The notes under the pieces: generated by a model
Databases searched by the model: none
Seen by the model: the letters and a program-made list of their open reading frames with translations, nothing else
Told to the model about the DNA's origin: nothing
Shown: piece by piece, positions 22,571 through 35,254 of the stretch
How the letters are laid out: each line of letters begins with the position of its first letter
How positions within the stretch are numbered: the stretch's first letter is position 1
Program-made: the position numbers and the translations under genes
Source of the DNA: Salminus brasiliensis
Taxonomy: Eukaryota > Chordata > Actinopteri > Characiformes > Bryconidae
NCBI RefSeq assembly: GCF_030463535.1
Contig: NC_132878.1
Coordinates: 23,727,925-23,791,924, forward strand
DNA: 64,000 bases
Direction of reading: 5' to 3'

Positions 22571-24169
22571 CACACACATGCAGTGTTTTTGTGTATTATC
22601 TGGGCTTCATGTTGTAATGTTTTCTCTACAGCAGGATGTCGTCACTGTGGTTTAGAGTATGTGCCTCTGTGTGTGTGTACACTTCTTATTATGGTTACTA
22701 CAGCTCAATGCTTGCAGAGGGTGGGTCTGTTTCTGATGCTGTATGACACCATTACCTATAAATAACAGTATGTAGTGTAGCCACATACTTTAACAGATAT
22801 TCCATCTTGTTTTGAGTTTATGCTTACTGTTGTTTAGAAGTCTCTTCTATAGGAAACAAAGTATGTTAAAGTATGTTAATAAACTTCTTTAATAAACCTT
22901 ATAATAAAGAATTGGAACCGAATCGCTTTCGTTGGCTTTGCTGTCATTAGTCAGTTATTGGTTATGTAAAATTTATAATAGGACTAAAGTTAACACGCCA
23001 CCCAGTCAGCTTAGCAATTAATAGAATTAATAGAAACATAAAAGATTACGCTATCTGAAATATTATTAGCCTTGGAAATTAGTTTTTGCTTATTGTATTG
23101 CAGATTATTATATTGTAACTGTACTGTATCATCACAAACATGTTATCCTGCGACTATGGCTTTAGCTGGGGTCTAATATTTGGCTTTAGATTAGGACAGT
23201 TTAAGACACAGCTTGTGTGTTAAATATTGTAGGTTGTTCATGTTGAATGATCCACTGTACTGGTAAATGGAAACATTAGCATATTAGCACAAGACCCATC
23301 TACAGCTACTCCTTTATTTTGCGGTTTGGAGAAATTTTTACATTACATTGAATTCTAAAGAAGCAAACTTAAACATGGCTTGGCTGATTGACTATATTTG
23401 GGGTAAGGGGGATATGAAGGATTTTTGGCCACACCATCTCTGTACGTCTTTGTAATTTGTAGGTTTTGGCAACTTGGCATAGCTACAGTGCTCTACAGAA
23501 GTCAGTGGTAACCACCCTAATAATACAACTAAAACAAGTGCATGTGGAGTGTGTGTGTGTGTGTCCGTGTGTTTGAGAAAGCAGACAAAATGAGAATGCT
23601 TTGCCCCCCACCCACCAACGTCACCAAACCTGAGGGTGTGTTATGATGCTGATAAGCCTTTCATTTTGCCAGCGCTATAAAACAATCTCCTCTCTTTATG
23701 CGGTCAGGTTGCGAATGGGCAGAGGAGATTAAACACACTCAGTGATAAATTAGTTGTTACTCTCAGTGCCTGACAAAACCCTTTATCAGTTACCCAAAGA
23801 CATCACAACAGCCCCGCGCTTCTCTCAGTGCTTTGTGAAACCTGAATGGGACCAGCATCAGGGAAGGCCAATGAGCTCGGCCTCAATTTAACAGCAGGTT
23901 ATTCAAAGGAGCTGAATTCTACAATCTCGTATTGAATTTTTTGTCCTGAAGTGCACTTATACCATTTGAGTACTTTTCATTTGAGATCTTTATCCCTTAG
24001 AATAAAACACCCTGTTTTTTGTTACTTATGATTTTAAAGCCAAAAAGTGCAAGTCAATCAGCCAAGACATGTTTGATATCTGTTTCTTTAGTTCAAAAGA
24101 CAGATGCTACGCTAATGGTGCAAACAGCCACTGTACTCAGACTGTCACCAATCTCCATAAACACTTCAT
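22571..24169. other. Intron 1 stretch
   Basis: No gene recognised. The part around 23660-23930 is compositionally more complex and might also be a conserved element. Short TG runs occur near 23550-23572. Confidence 0.4.
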
Positions 24170-24535
24170 AGTTTTGCATTAACGGATATTGTGGGAGAGA
24201 ATGACACACGTCCCCTCTGACATGTGTGCAGCCAACCATGGTCTCTTTTTCCGAACTGCTGCCGATGCAATGCCACCTGGCAACCAGTGCGCTCGGAGGA
24301 AAGCGGCATGTATCCAACTCTAAAGCACTGGTCAGCAGACACCAGTGCCGGCTAGTAATGCACTGGAGTGACGTGAGGAGACAGTGCCATCTACCTACCC
24401 TGGAGAGAACAAGGCCAATTGTGCTCTCCCTGGGCCCCGGCTGCCGATGGCCAGCAGCATGACCGGGATTTGAACCAGTAGTGCCATAGAGACAGCACCT
24501 TATTCCACTAGACCACTATGGACCCCTTTGGTGCA
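24170..24535 (-). mobile_element. tRNA-derived SINE on the - strand
   Basis: Read on the - strand, a tRNA-like head shows box A-like GTGGTCTAGTGG (24505-24516) and box B GGTTCAAATCC (24466-24476), followed by a body containing GGGAGAGCACAATTGGCC and GTAGGTAGATGGCACTGTCT. The CAATTGGCC body is shared by a fish tRNA-SINE family. The end near 24170 is approximate. Not a functional tRNA gene because the head continues directly into the body. Confidence 0.7.
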
Positions 24536-26499
24536 GAGCATTTAAAGGAAAAAGATATGCTGCACCACTTCAACAAGAATTAGCAGCAAATGTTTTACTG
24601 CTTTGTTTTTGGATATGTAATGCATGAAATGGACAGCGAACAGTATGTAGTAAAACTTTAACAGTGTTTACCGAGTATATCCTACTCCTTAAGACCAAAA
24701 AAAAAAAGCAAAAGGACATTACCACAACATAACCCCTTCAAACTGGAATGCCAATTTTAAGGTGCACTCTTCATAAAGGCTTATCATCAATTTGTAGTGT
24801 TCATGGCCATGTCCAACTGGTTAAACACAGATATTTGCAGTAATTTAGTCTGCTTGCTGCTCTTTCTAAGCCGCAGCCTTCATTTGTCCTCCTTGAAGAC
24901 TGATAAAAGCTGTACAAGTCTGAAGCATTACTGCATTTATACCCAGAACACAAGATGCGTTTTGCATTAAGAGTGAGAGTGAATTTATTTCAGGCACAAA
25001 CTTTCCTGTTTACCCTTCCACTGGCTGTTCACAACCTTCCGAAAATTGCTTGATAAGAGCATGGAGCTGAAGCAGCGAGTGTGCAGGCCGGCTCTGTGGC
25101 AGGAACGCGACCTTTGCTGAAATGCATTCCAGCTGTCGATCTAGTCCTTGCTGTGCACTGCGAGATATGAACCTCTCTATCAGGAACCTTGGCAACTCAC
25201 TTTTTTTATTCATATTTTTAAAAAGTAGGACAAAATGTGCATGACTCACTGAATCTTTTTTCACATTTATAACTTGTTCCCTGTTGTGAGATGACCTTGA
25301 TGTTGTTGAATTCATTCAAATTGATTTATACACACTCATTTAGACTGTGTTGACCCCAGAGGCAGACCATCCTCCATACAGGCAAGGTAATTTACATCTT
25401 TGGTGCAAAAATAAGACTGAACATAACTCTTAAATACATTTAATATGAAGTTATTACATTGCAGGTCAAAAGCAGTGCTGTAATATTAGCACCATTACAA
25501 GTGAAGGATTTCTGGGAGATATGGGTTATGCAGCTTGTGCAGCAGGCCAGCCTAAGAATGTCAAAACTTGAGGCCTTTGGCAAAGAAAAGGAGGGAAAAA
25601 AATCTATCAACTAACAAAAAAAATTCTGACAAAGTGTTAAGTGTCCAACTTTTTTTTTTTTTTTTTTAGATAAAAAAAAAACTGCATTAAGGATTTCCAC
25701 ATTTTTTTTATGTTTGATGTTCATAATACTGTCCATGTTTGAGTACTTAGTACTACTCAATTTACAAAATGTAAAATTTGACCAAAGGTGATTTTGCATA
25801 TAACTGTACATTAACTGTAGATTAGATTAGATTCATCTTTATTGTCATAGTGCAGAGTACAAAGAGTACTCTGCAATGAAATGCAGTTAGCATCCAACCA
25901 GAAGTGCAAAATACAGTATTATTTACATCAAGTGCAAAAGCAGTGGTAAAAATAGAGTATAAATTACTATACACAAAAATAAGCATTAATAAACCAATAA
26001 CAACATTCCTAATAATACATCTTTTTTATATTAAGGTTGTCTGTTACAGCTGTGAGAGGACAGAGATCAATAGTTTAATGAGTATTACAAGAAACAAACC
26101 AAAAAGACACTTATGAAATATGGGACTAATTCATCATTTTAATTTTAGACTGAGACTGAACACTAAACTGAGAAAATAACTATTACTAATATCTTTATCA
26201 AACACACTGTTCGGGCAGCTGTGATCCGTAAGACACCCTGTTACACTGTACAGTCATTATACACTGTACAACGTTTATTCCTGCTTTTTAACTCCACTGA
26301 CCAAAAGATTAATACACTATCTGACCCAAAAGATAACACAAAGTTACTACAGTAGGCATTTAAACACAAATTTTGCAATAATTCTTGCTTTATTTAGACT
26401 ATCAAATTAGCAAGTCAACTGCCCAAATGACCAGGCATAATGCAACTAAAAGTATGCTCTCAATTTTTCATTCAAATTAAACTTAAAATACAAAACAAA
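24536..26499. other. Intron 1 stretch with a retroelement tail-like segment
   Basis: No gene seen. At about 25819-25920 the sequence AGATTCATCTTTATTGTCAT, then AATGAAATGCAGTTAGCATC and CCAGAAGTGCA matches the inverse of a common fish retrotransposon 3' end. Homopolymer T and A runs lie at 25650-25680. Confidence 0.4.
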
Positions 26500-29135
26500 A
26501 ATAATCAAGCCTAGCCTATATTTAAGTTTAACAAAATATTAGACCTAGCCAATACCAAGCTAAACCAATTTCAGTGCAAAATATTAGGCCTGGCCTATAC
26601 CAAGCTAAATCATTCCAGTGCAAAATGTTAGACCTGGCCTATACCAAGCTAAATCAATTTCAGTGCAAAATGTTAGACCTGGCCTATACCAAGCTAAATC
26701 AATTTAGTGCATAATATTAGGCCTGGCCTATACCAAGCTAAATCATTCCAGTGCAAAATATTAGGCCTGGTCTATACCAAGCTAAATCAATTCAGTGCAA
26801 AATGTTAGGCCTGGCCTATACCAAGCTAAATCAATTCAGTGCAAAATATTAGGCCTGGCCTATACCAAGCTAAATCAATTCAGTGCAAAATATTAGGCCT
26901 GGCCTATACCAAGCTAAATCAATTTAGTGCATAATATTAGACCTGGCCTATACCAAGCTAAATAATTCCAGTGCAAAATATTAGGCCTGGCCTATACCAA
27001 GCTAAATCAATTCAGTGCAAAATATTAGGCCTGGCCTATACCAAGCTAAATCAATTTCAGTGCAAAATGTTAGACCTGGCCTATACCAAGCTAAATCAAT
27101 TTCAGTGCAAAATGTTAGACCTGGCCTATACCAAGCTAAATCAATTTAGTGCATAATATTAGGCCTGGCCTATACCAAGCTAAATCATTCCAGTGCAAAA
27201 TATTAGGCCTGGTCTATACCAAGCTAAATCAATTCAGTGCAAAATGTTAGGCCTGGCCTATACCAAGCTAAATCAATTCAGTGCAAAATATTAGGCCTGG
27301 CCTATACCAAGCTAAATCAATTTAGTGCATAATATTAGACCTGGCCTATACCAAGCTAAATATTTCCAGTGCAAAATATTAGGCCTGGCCTATACCAAGC
27401 TAAATCAATTCAGTGCAAAATGTTAGGCCTGGCCTATACCAAGCTAAATCAATTCAGTGCAAAATGTTAGACCTGGCCTATACCAAGCTAAATCAATTTA
27501 GTGCATAATATTAGACCTTGCCTATACCAAGCAAAATAATTCCAGTGCAAAATATTAGGCCTGGCCTATACCAAGCTAAATCAATTCAGTGCAAAATGTT
27601 AGGCCTGGCCTATACCAAGCTAAATCAATTCAGTGCAAAATATTAGGCCTGGCCTATACCAAGCTAAATCAAGTTAGTGCATAATATTAGACCTGGCCTA
27701 TACCAAGCTAAATAATTCCAGTGCAAAATATTAGGCCTGGCCTATACCAAGCTAAATCAATTCAGTGCAAAATATTAGACCTGGCCTATACCAAGCTAAA
27801 TCAATTTCAGTGCAAAATGTTAGGCCTGGCCTATACCAAGCTAAATCAATTCAGTGCAAAATATTAGGCCTGGCCTATACCAAGCTAAATCAATTTCAGT
27901 GCAAAATGTTAGACCTGGCCTATACCAAGCTAAATCAATTTCAGTGCAAAATGTTAGACCTGGCCTATACCAAGCTAAATCAATTTAGTGCATAATATTA
28001 GGCCTGGCCTATACCAAGCTAAATCAATTTAGTGCATAATATTAGACCTGGCCTATACCAAGCTAAATAATTCCAGTGCAAAATATTAGGCCTGGCCTAT
28101 ACCAAGCTCAATCAATTCAGTGCAAAATGTTAGGCCTGGCCTATACCAAGCTAAATCAATTCAGTGCAAAATATTAGGCCTGGCCTATACCAAGCTAAAT
28201 CAATTCAGTGCAAAATATTAGGCCTGGCCTATACCAAGCTAAATCAATTTAGTGCATAATATTAGACCTGGCCTATACCAAGCTAAATAATTCCAGTGCA
28301 AAATATTAGGCCTGGCCTATACCAAGCTAAATCAACTCAGTGCAAAATGTTAGGCCTGGCCTAAACCAAGCTAAATCAACTCAGTGCAAAATGTTAGGCC
28401 TGGCCTATACCAAGCTAAATCAATTCAGTGCAAAATATTAGACCTGGCCTATACCAAGCTAAATCAATTTCAGTGCAAAATGTTAGACCTGGCCTATACC
28501 AAGCTAAATCAATTTAGTGCATAATATTAGGCCTGGCCTATACCAAGCTAAATCATTCCAGTGCAAAATATTAGGCCTGGTCTATACCAAGCTAAATCAA
28601 TTCAGTGCAAAATGTTAGGCCTGGCCTATACCAAGCTAAATCAATTCAGTGCAAAATATTAGGCCTGGCCTATACCAAGCTAAATCAATTTAGTGCATAA
28701 TATTAGACCTGGCCTATACCAAGCTAAATAATTCCAGTGCAAAATATTAGGCCTGGCCTATACCAAGCTCAATCAATTCAGTGCAAAATGTTAGGCCTGG
28801 CCTATACCAAGCTAAATCAATTCAGTGCAAAATGTTAGGCCTGGCCTATACCAAGCTAAATCAATTCAGTGCAAAATATTAGGCCTGGCCTATACCAAGC
28901 TAAATCAATTTAGTGCATAATATTAGACCTGGCCTATACCAAGCTAAATAATTCCAGTGCAAAATATTAGGCCTGGCCTATACCAAGCTAAATCAATTCA
29001 GTGCAAAATGTTAGACCTGGCCTATACCAAGCTAAATCAATTCAGTGCAAAATGTTAGACCTGGCCTATACCAAGCTAAATCAATTCAGTGCAAAATATT
29101 AGGCCTGGCCTAAACCAAACTTGACAATTTCAGTG
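26500..29135. repeat. 44-bp satellite array with higher-order structure
   Basis: About 59 tandem copies of a unit near 44 bp built from CAGTGCAAAATATTAGGCCT, GGCCTATACCAAGCTAAATC and a short AATT linker. Length variants of 43-45 bp exist (linkers AATTC, AATTTC, AATTTAG, ATTCC). A marker variant GTGCATAATATT recurs at spacings of 4, 5, 6 or 7 units, and once at a single unit, showing multi-unit duplication. Edge copies (26500-26570 and 29090-29135) are more diverged, as expected where unequal exchange is rarer. Frames through it (26971-27156, 27765-27995) are repeat translations. It lies within intron 1 of the long dab2ip transcript. Confidence 0.97.
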
Positions 29136-29199
29136 TAACTAAGGTAAACCAAAATCTTGTAATATTTAATGAAAAAATACTGCATTGATTTGCATGTTT

Positions 29200-29800
29200 C
29201 TTGTGGTTGTGAGGCTCACGTGCACCATGTCGCTTCACATAATATTCTCCATCATGTCCGACAGAAAACTGATTTTTACATCAAATGCAAAAAGCTCGCT
29301 CCGCCATCCTCCATCGCGGTCCATTCCCCACTGAACCGCATCTTCTCGTTTTCCTGGCCACACTGGCCACAGCTGCCTGACCTGGCCGAACAGCGCGCTC
29401 TCAAATTTGAGACTGTTGACCGGGTTGAGGAGGCGTTTCGTGCGCGTGTCAACAGCTTGACTGACACACGACTCGGCCTGTCGACTGCCGCTTTTACTGC
29501 GCTCCTCTGAACTATTGGACGCAAGTCAACAGTCAGCCTGTCCACGGAGGCGTCTGTGTTTTTAATTAGGTAGGGTCAGGATGCTCAATTTGCGTGACAA
29601 GAGGTAAAAATACTGTACAGCACAACGTAAAGCGGGACAGGTGGTCTCCCTCAAACCAGGACGCTCAAAAGCTGTGGAAGAAAACAGCCCTTCTCCTCCC
29701 AGCAGAAAATGTGTCTGTGTCTGAGGAAGCTCACGCACCGAGTTCAGAAGCTGCTGAAGCAGGTAGGGCAGCTAGTGCTAACTAGGCTAGCTTCCTTGCA
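29200..29800. other. CpG-rich block abutting the satellite
   Basis: About 600 bp with many CpGs (for example GAACAGCGCGCTCTCAAATT, CGTTTCGTGCGCGTGTCAAC, CACGACTCGGCCTGTCGACT), unlike its AT-rich surroundings. Frames are open on both strands (29169-29510 +, 29276-29545 -, 29594-29785 +) but no protein family was recognised. It could be an alternative promoter, part of a relatively young DNA transposon, or a CpG island inside the intron. Confidence 0.4.
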
Positions 29801-29977
29801 CTAACCACGTTAGCTAGTTAGCGCTACCTTTACTTCTCAGATAGTGTCAGTTTACCCACATTATCCAAATACAGACCCCACGGTGCTCACCTTTAACTGG
29901 GTAAACTGTGAGAGGAGATCTTACTGCAACTTAAACTAATTAGTGACACAAGTTTAGAATATCTGTTTTTATCAGCA

Positions 29978-30273
29978 TTATTTAGGCGAGGCTCAAACTC
30001 TTGGCTTATTAGCTAGTAGATAGATAGATTTTTTTTTCAGAGATGTAACGTGTAAAGATGTAAAATGATTATATATATATATATTAACCATGCGATTAGA
30101 CTAAAATACAAGAGCTGAGACGTTAGCTAGATACATCTCTGAAAAAATATCTAGTGCTAGCTAGCTAATGAGCCAAGAGTTTGAGCCTCGCCTAAAAAAA
30201 ATAATAAAAAAATAATAAAAAGAATAAATAAATAATAATAAAAAGTGTGTGTGTGTGTATGTGTATATATATA

Positions 30274-30338
<65 letters not shown>

Positions 30339-30452
30339 TTTTTTAAACCATGCGATTAGACTAAAATGCAAGAGCTGAGACGTTAGCTACATCTCTGAAA
30401 AAATATCTGGCTAGCTAGCTAATGAGCCAAGAGTTTGAGCCTCGCCTAAATA
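29978..30452. repeat. Foldback (palindromic) element with a duplicated arm
   Basis: Arm L (29981-30047: TTTAGGCGAGGCTCAAACTC, then TTGGCTTATTAGCTAGTAGA and CAGAGATGTA) is inverted at arm R1 (30132-30196: TACATCTCTGAAAAAATATC, then GAGCCAAGAGTTTGAGCCTC and GCCTAAA). R1 plus part of the spacer (30083-30197, from ACCATGCGATTAGACTAAAA) is repeated in direct orientation at 30344-30451. A TG/TA microsatellite (30246-30335) separates the two. Non-coding; the ends suggest a MITE with long inverted repeats that suffered a partial tandem duplication. Confidence 0.85.
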
Positions 30453-30524
30453 ATAATAAAAAAAGAATATTTATTTTTTTATTTATACATTCATTCATTC
30501 ATTCATTCATTCATCCTCCTGGTT

Positions 30525-30833
30525 ATAGGATCTGGCTCTGGTATTGCCAATAGAATAGGACTAAACACACACCTGTTGGCACCGTGTCTAATGTCAGGTG
30601 TGGGCTAGAGCATTGAGCTGTGGAGCAGTGGAACTGTGTTCTCTGGATTGATGGCGCTCTCTCCAAGAAAGGGTGGTGATCATTGCACATCCTGACCTCA
30701 GTAACGCTCTTGTAGCTGAAAACTGTCACACCCTCACAGCAATGCTTCAACAAAACAGGATCCTTTTTTTGTTTGTTTGATACACTTGATTTTAGATGAA
30801 ACAGTGTTCCAATACTTTTGTCCATATTGTGAC
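30525..30833 (+). mobile_element. Tc1/mariner-type MITE, partial copy
   Basis: Shares GAGCTGTGGAGCAGTGGAAC, CATCCTGACCTCAGTAACGC and the end TTCCAATACTTTTGTCCATA with the copy at 17515-18013, same orientation. The 5' third is missing. Preceded by a (CATT)n run at 30488-30513. Confidence 0.7.
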
Positions 30834-33800
30834 TGAATCGGTTGCTGTAGGTGCATTTACTGTGTGTAATGCTACCAAAGTGCAATTTTGAATGTATAGT
30901 TACTGTGAGTGGTTTAGTATGGAGCTCCTGAAGTATCAATGTATAGCTTTTTTTATTTCAAGAATGATTTGTTAAATTAAAAAAAAAAGCCAAAGCAAAG
31001 AGACAGAGGAACAATACATGTCTTAATGTAATGTAATAATACTTCAGGGTCTGAGTAGTTCAGTGAAAGTAGTAGAAATCTTTGGTATGATTAAAAGCAA
31101 TAAAACTAGAGAATCAGAAGCAAAGTGAGGGGAAACCATGTGAAGAGAAACTCAGCAAGGGCGCCAGGGACCGTTCTTCTGAAAATCTGTTAACCACAAT
31201 GAGCCATATAACCTTACTGCGAAATATTGCAATGTTTTCATTGGTACTGTCAACCTTGTACACATGGCTATTACCAACTATACAGTTTAAGAGCATACCT
31301 CCTGTGAACAGTTCAGAGACTTCAGATTTCATGGCCATAAGATTTTTTTTTTCTCAATTTCAACCACATGATTCCAACAACACAGTCCTAACAATAATGA
31401 TAAACTGACTGTAATGTAGCATATATTAGACTATTAGATATTCAGACTGTAACTGATCATATAGTGCTAAATTACAATCCTTTTGTAAAAGAACTATCAG
31501 AAATGTTCTTTAACCCAAATAAATAAGTTAATAAGAGCATGTCATCATAAAACAAGCCAACGTCAAACATAACCCTGAAGAAAAGCAGAAAGTGGAATGT
31601 GTGACATTTTACAGTCTTAACAAGACCAGGTGCAGCCGTTTCTGCTTCTCTGCCTTGGTATTTGTTTAATAGCGTAGCTAATTCAAAACAACCTATGGAT
31701 TTAACATGAACTACTTTAGAAGACTTTACAGAAAACCAGCACAACACACAGCACGATATGTACCATTTCACCAATAAACTGAAGCAAACTAAAAGTAATG
31801 AGTTGATTGCAGAACAGGATGCACAGAACTCAAAATGCACTTTGGGTTCACTTCATCTGTCATAGATCGATAGAAAACAACTCTCATTTCTCAACAATGC
31901 TAAGAGCTTTCATTTCACATGAACACAGTGGATTCAGTTCAATGCTTACTACCAATGTCTTTTTATATTTTATGAATCTTTAAGAGGACATTCAACTAAA
32001 TGGTCTTTTAACGGCCTGGGAGATTTATGAACTTGTTGGGCCCATCCATTTAAAACCACATATAAACACACACATGCACACACATACATCTGTGTCTGCA
32101 TGCACATATGAGAGAGTAAATAGGATTGATTGAGTAAACATTAAAGTGTGTGTGTGTGTGTGTGTGATTTCATCTGCTTGTAGGCCCTACAGAGTCATAT
32201 GCAGATGTTTTAAAAACCTTAAAACCGCCTCAGCAAAACAACTCTAATTTACAAAAAGCTATGTGGTCTGACAGCATATGCTCTGTACTGCACAGAGCAA
32301 AATGATTGCTCCATTGTAATTGCTTCAAACTGTTCAAAGAATCAATGCATTAAATTATATAGCATTAAAGGAAGTCCAGCATTCCAGGGATTTTACCAAT
32401 AAATTATGTTGTTTCTTTTTACTTCAGCTCACTTTAAAGCATGCCATTTTAAATTGATCAAATATCTGAAATAAAAAAGAAATGCCCATCTTAATCCTTG
32501 GTAGTAATAATAATAATAATAATAATAATAAGAGGAAAAGATTGTAATTAGCATAAATTACTATTCTTTTGCCAAGCAATGCCATGTGTGATTTATTTCT
32601 TTTTATAATTTGATGCTTTAATGCAGAATTCTGAGTTCACCATTTGGTCAGATTGGTATGCCAAGTATTTTATAGCTGCTGTGTGTTTGAGTAAGCTTTC
32701 AGAACTGGAATGGTCAAGTTCAGTGCAGTTAATTTACTATTAAAGACTCTCTCTCACTGTGACTCTCTCAGTTCCTCCTGCCGCATGAATTGTGACCTGT
32801 ATTTGGGAAATGGTTCGAGCCAGAAATGATGCATCTACCCATGCATCAGTTTAACCAAGCATGTATCTAAAACCTTACTTGACCAAGACCGTCTTTAGGT
32901 CTTGAAGCATGTATGTTGTGTCTGTTGTAAAACAAGCATAATGGAAAGGTTCTGGACCTTCATGCGCACTGCGTCTGACCTCGCACACGGCTACAGAACT
33001 GCTGGGTGGGATTTTGCTGCGTGTTCCAAGCCTCTCGGGTGACCAACATAAACCCTTTAACACAATAAACCTAATTCACACTAAGAGTACATCACTCAGC
33101 CCAGTATAGTGAGGATCAGAATGCAGCAGAACTAGCAAACACCACTAACCAAACAAAAGTGCAATAATTTGAAAATGAATTAAAACCAACATTCAGAACC
33201 TCAGTGTGATCTTGCCCATGTCGATAATTTCATTTTTTTTTTCATTCTGGTAATACGTTTGAAAAGTAATTTTAATGCTTTCCTCACTGGCTGTGTTCAT
33301 GGACTGTCCTCTTAAAAGCATACTACATACTAATAATAAAACTAATCATGGTGAAATTTCAATAAATTATGAGATTGATTTGATATTGATTTATCCTGTC
33401 TCCCAGCACTCTGGTTTGCCTGTGTGTGAGAGGGAGATGGGATCATCATCAGCTTTTGTGAAAGTGTGAAGTTTAACTTTGACACACAAGTTTATATTCT
33501 TGGCCAAAAAAAAGCTATGAATGCAGTGACTTCTGAAGGAGCAGTGTTTTGTATGAAGAGCAAATTTTAGCAGCTGATTTTAGCAGTCTTCCTTGCTAAC
33601 TGTTAGGTTTGCTCCTTGGCTGATTGCAGCTGCAAACAAAGGTAGATGTCTGTGGAACAGCCTTCTATGACGTAGCAGCTGAGAAATGCAGCCTACCTCG
33701 GCTGCAGCCTAGACTTTGGAACTCAGCTTGTGTATCCAATATTGGAGTAAAATAAGGAAAAATCTTATTAAGCAGATATAATCTGCCTCTGGTAGATATT

Positions 33801-35132
33801 TCATGAAAAATGTATTTCTGACATTGCACAAGACATTACATGTCCTATGGTGCACATTGCAATAGTGATGCTGAAACTATATATTGCACAGCCCTAGTAA
33901 GCCTGTCCTAAAGGCTGACTTTTTGTCATGTCTGAATTTATCAATAGAACATTCATACCCAAAACAGCTCTTGAGATTTAACTAAAGCTTAATGAAAGTC
34001 ATTTCAAGGCAGAAAAGGATCACTGAAGAACAATAGACTTTGAAATGAGAGAACTCCTTTGCATTAGAGGTAGCTATAATTTGTAAACCTTACTAAAATG
34101 ATCCAAGTGGCATCATCTAAATCATCACTGTGGACACCCCGATAGTTTCAGGGCTGTAAATATAGTTCATAACTGAAAACAAATGACCGAATTATATCAA
34201 AACTGTTGAAACCCTTGATTTATAGTTGTGACATGTCATGCTTCAAAATCTCCCTGAGAACAACCCAGGCAGATATGCCTCAAAATCCATAATAGTCTAC
34301 TAGAAACCTCCTCACAGAGTCTCTTAATCCTTACAGCAAAAAAAAAACAAACAAACAAACAAAAAAACTAAACACACATGCTTTGAAATTTGGTGACAGT
34401 TCATGGTGTTCTCCTGTTCAACAGTGTGTGTTCCACTCAATCTTCATAAGATGAGATCTGAAAAAAAATTTGGATCTCCACGGGCTCCATACTCACTTTG
34501 CGTTCACTTCCCGTTGTCAAACTCAGCAAATTAAACTGACCTGTTTCTCTCTTGTGGTTTCTGAACTATTTGAAGTTGTTTCACTCCTTTTGTTGTCAGT
34601 GCTCACCAGCAGCAAGCTCATTTCCATATAAATGTGTTCCGTCACACTCGTTTCATTTCGAGGCTCTATTTGCTGCTGGTTCAGGGGGTTGTTTGTTCTG
34701 CGGATCTTTCACTGTTCTACCTGACTGTTCTGAACTTCACAGCAAATTGAATCATGCAGACTTGACGATTAGAGCAAGATAATGTCAGAAATTCCAAATA
34801 GGCTAATAAAACAGTGGCCATTTTTCAATTTCCATACTTGCACACTGTGACTGTATTTTGCGCTTTTGGTGTATAATCAAAGTGTGCAACTGTGGGGGTG
34901 AACCATTTACCTTTTTTTCTGTTTAACAAATTAGCAATTATTTATTTATTGTTATGTCTTTGAGGTTGTGAGGAATGTTTTATTTACATTTTGTTAAACT
35001 GTTTAAATAGGATTACACCAGTCATTGCATAGTTTTGTATTTAATTTAATTACAATGTCATTTATGTCTTTCCACAGAAGGTTGTAATTTTGTAAAATTG
35101 TCCATAACAGAATATCTCCTCTCTTTACTTAG
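30834..35132. other. End of intron 1 of the long dab2ip transcript
   Basis: Non-coding. Contains (TG)10 at 32147-32166, (TAA)9 at 32504-32532, a MITE end near 33800-33898 and A-rich runs. No exon recognised. Open frames at 31114-31840, 32875-33063 and 34552-34782 have no domain or splice support. The sequence before 35133 forms the branch point and pyrimidine tract of the acceptor. Confidence 0.45.
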
Positions 35133-35254
35133 ACATGAGAGGCCCTGCAGATCGTTGGATGTCATGTGGTCATCCATGGCCTGAGCATACAGCGTGGAAC
35201 CCAAAGTTCTGTGTGGTTGCAGATGGTCAAATGCTGCTACTGGATCAAGAAGAG
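35133..35254 (+). CDS. dab2ip: dab2ip-like gene, N-terminal PH-domain exon
   Basis: Preceded by the acceptor ATCTCCTCTCTTTACTTAG and ending GAAGAG followed by GTATGG. The exon is 122 nt: two bases completing an Asp codon and 40 codons, MRGPADRWMSCGHPW through WNPKFCVVADGQMLLLDQEE. The layout Asp-x-(Arg/Lys)-Gly-Pro, (S)CG, Trp-(Asn-Pro)-(Arg/Lys)-Phe/Tyr-Cys, then Gln-Leu/Met-Leu-Leu-Leu and an acidic end is the first beta strands of the split PH domain in SYNGAP1, DAB2IP and RASAL2. This domain binds membrane phosphoinositides and helps place the RasGAP at membranes. The exon ends in phase 0, and the next exon continues with VHPLL as in SYNGAP1 (IHPLL). Family identity is strong; choice of dab2ip over syngap1 or rasal2 rests on the MEPD exon at 46166. 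An in-frame ATG lies at its third base. Confidence 0.85.

Noticed and set aside
26971..27995. Open frames of 61 and 76 codons in the satellite
   Set aside because: Direct translations of the 44-bp repeat; the frame shifts with each unit and only stays open by chance of unit length variants.
26500..29135. CRISPR-like array
   Set aside because: Repeats are contiguous with no unique spacers and the genome is vertebrate; this is a satellite.
29594..29790. Plus-strand exon after CTTCTCCTCCCAG
   Set aside because: Acceptor-like sequence and a GTAGGG donor-like site exist, but the peptide is unrecognised and the phase does not fit the next exon without further assumptions.
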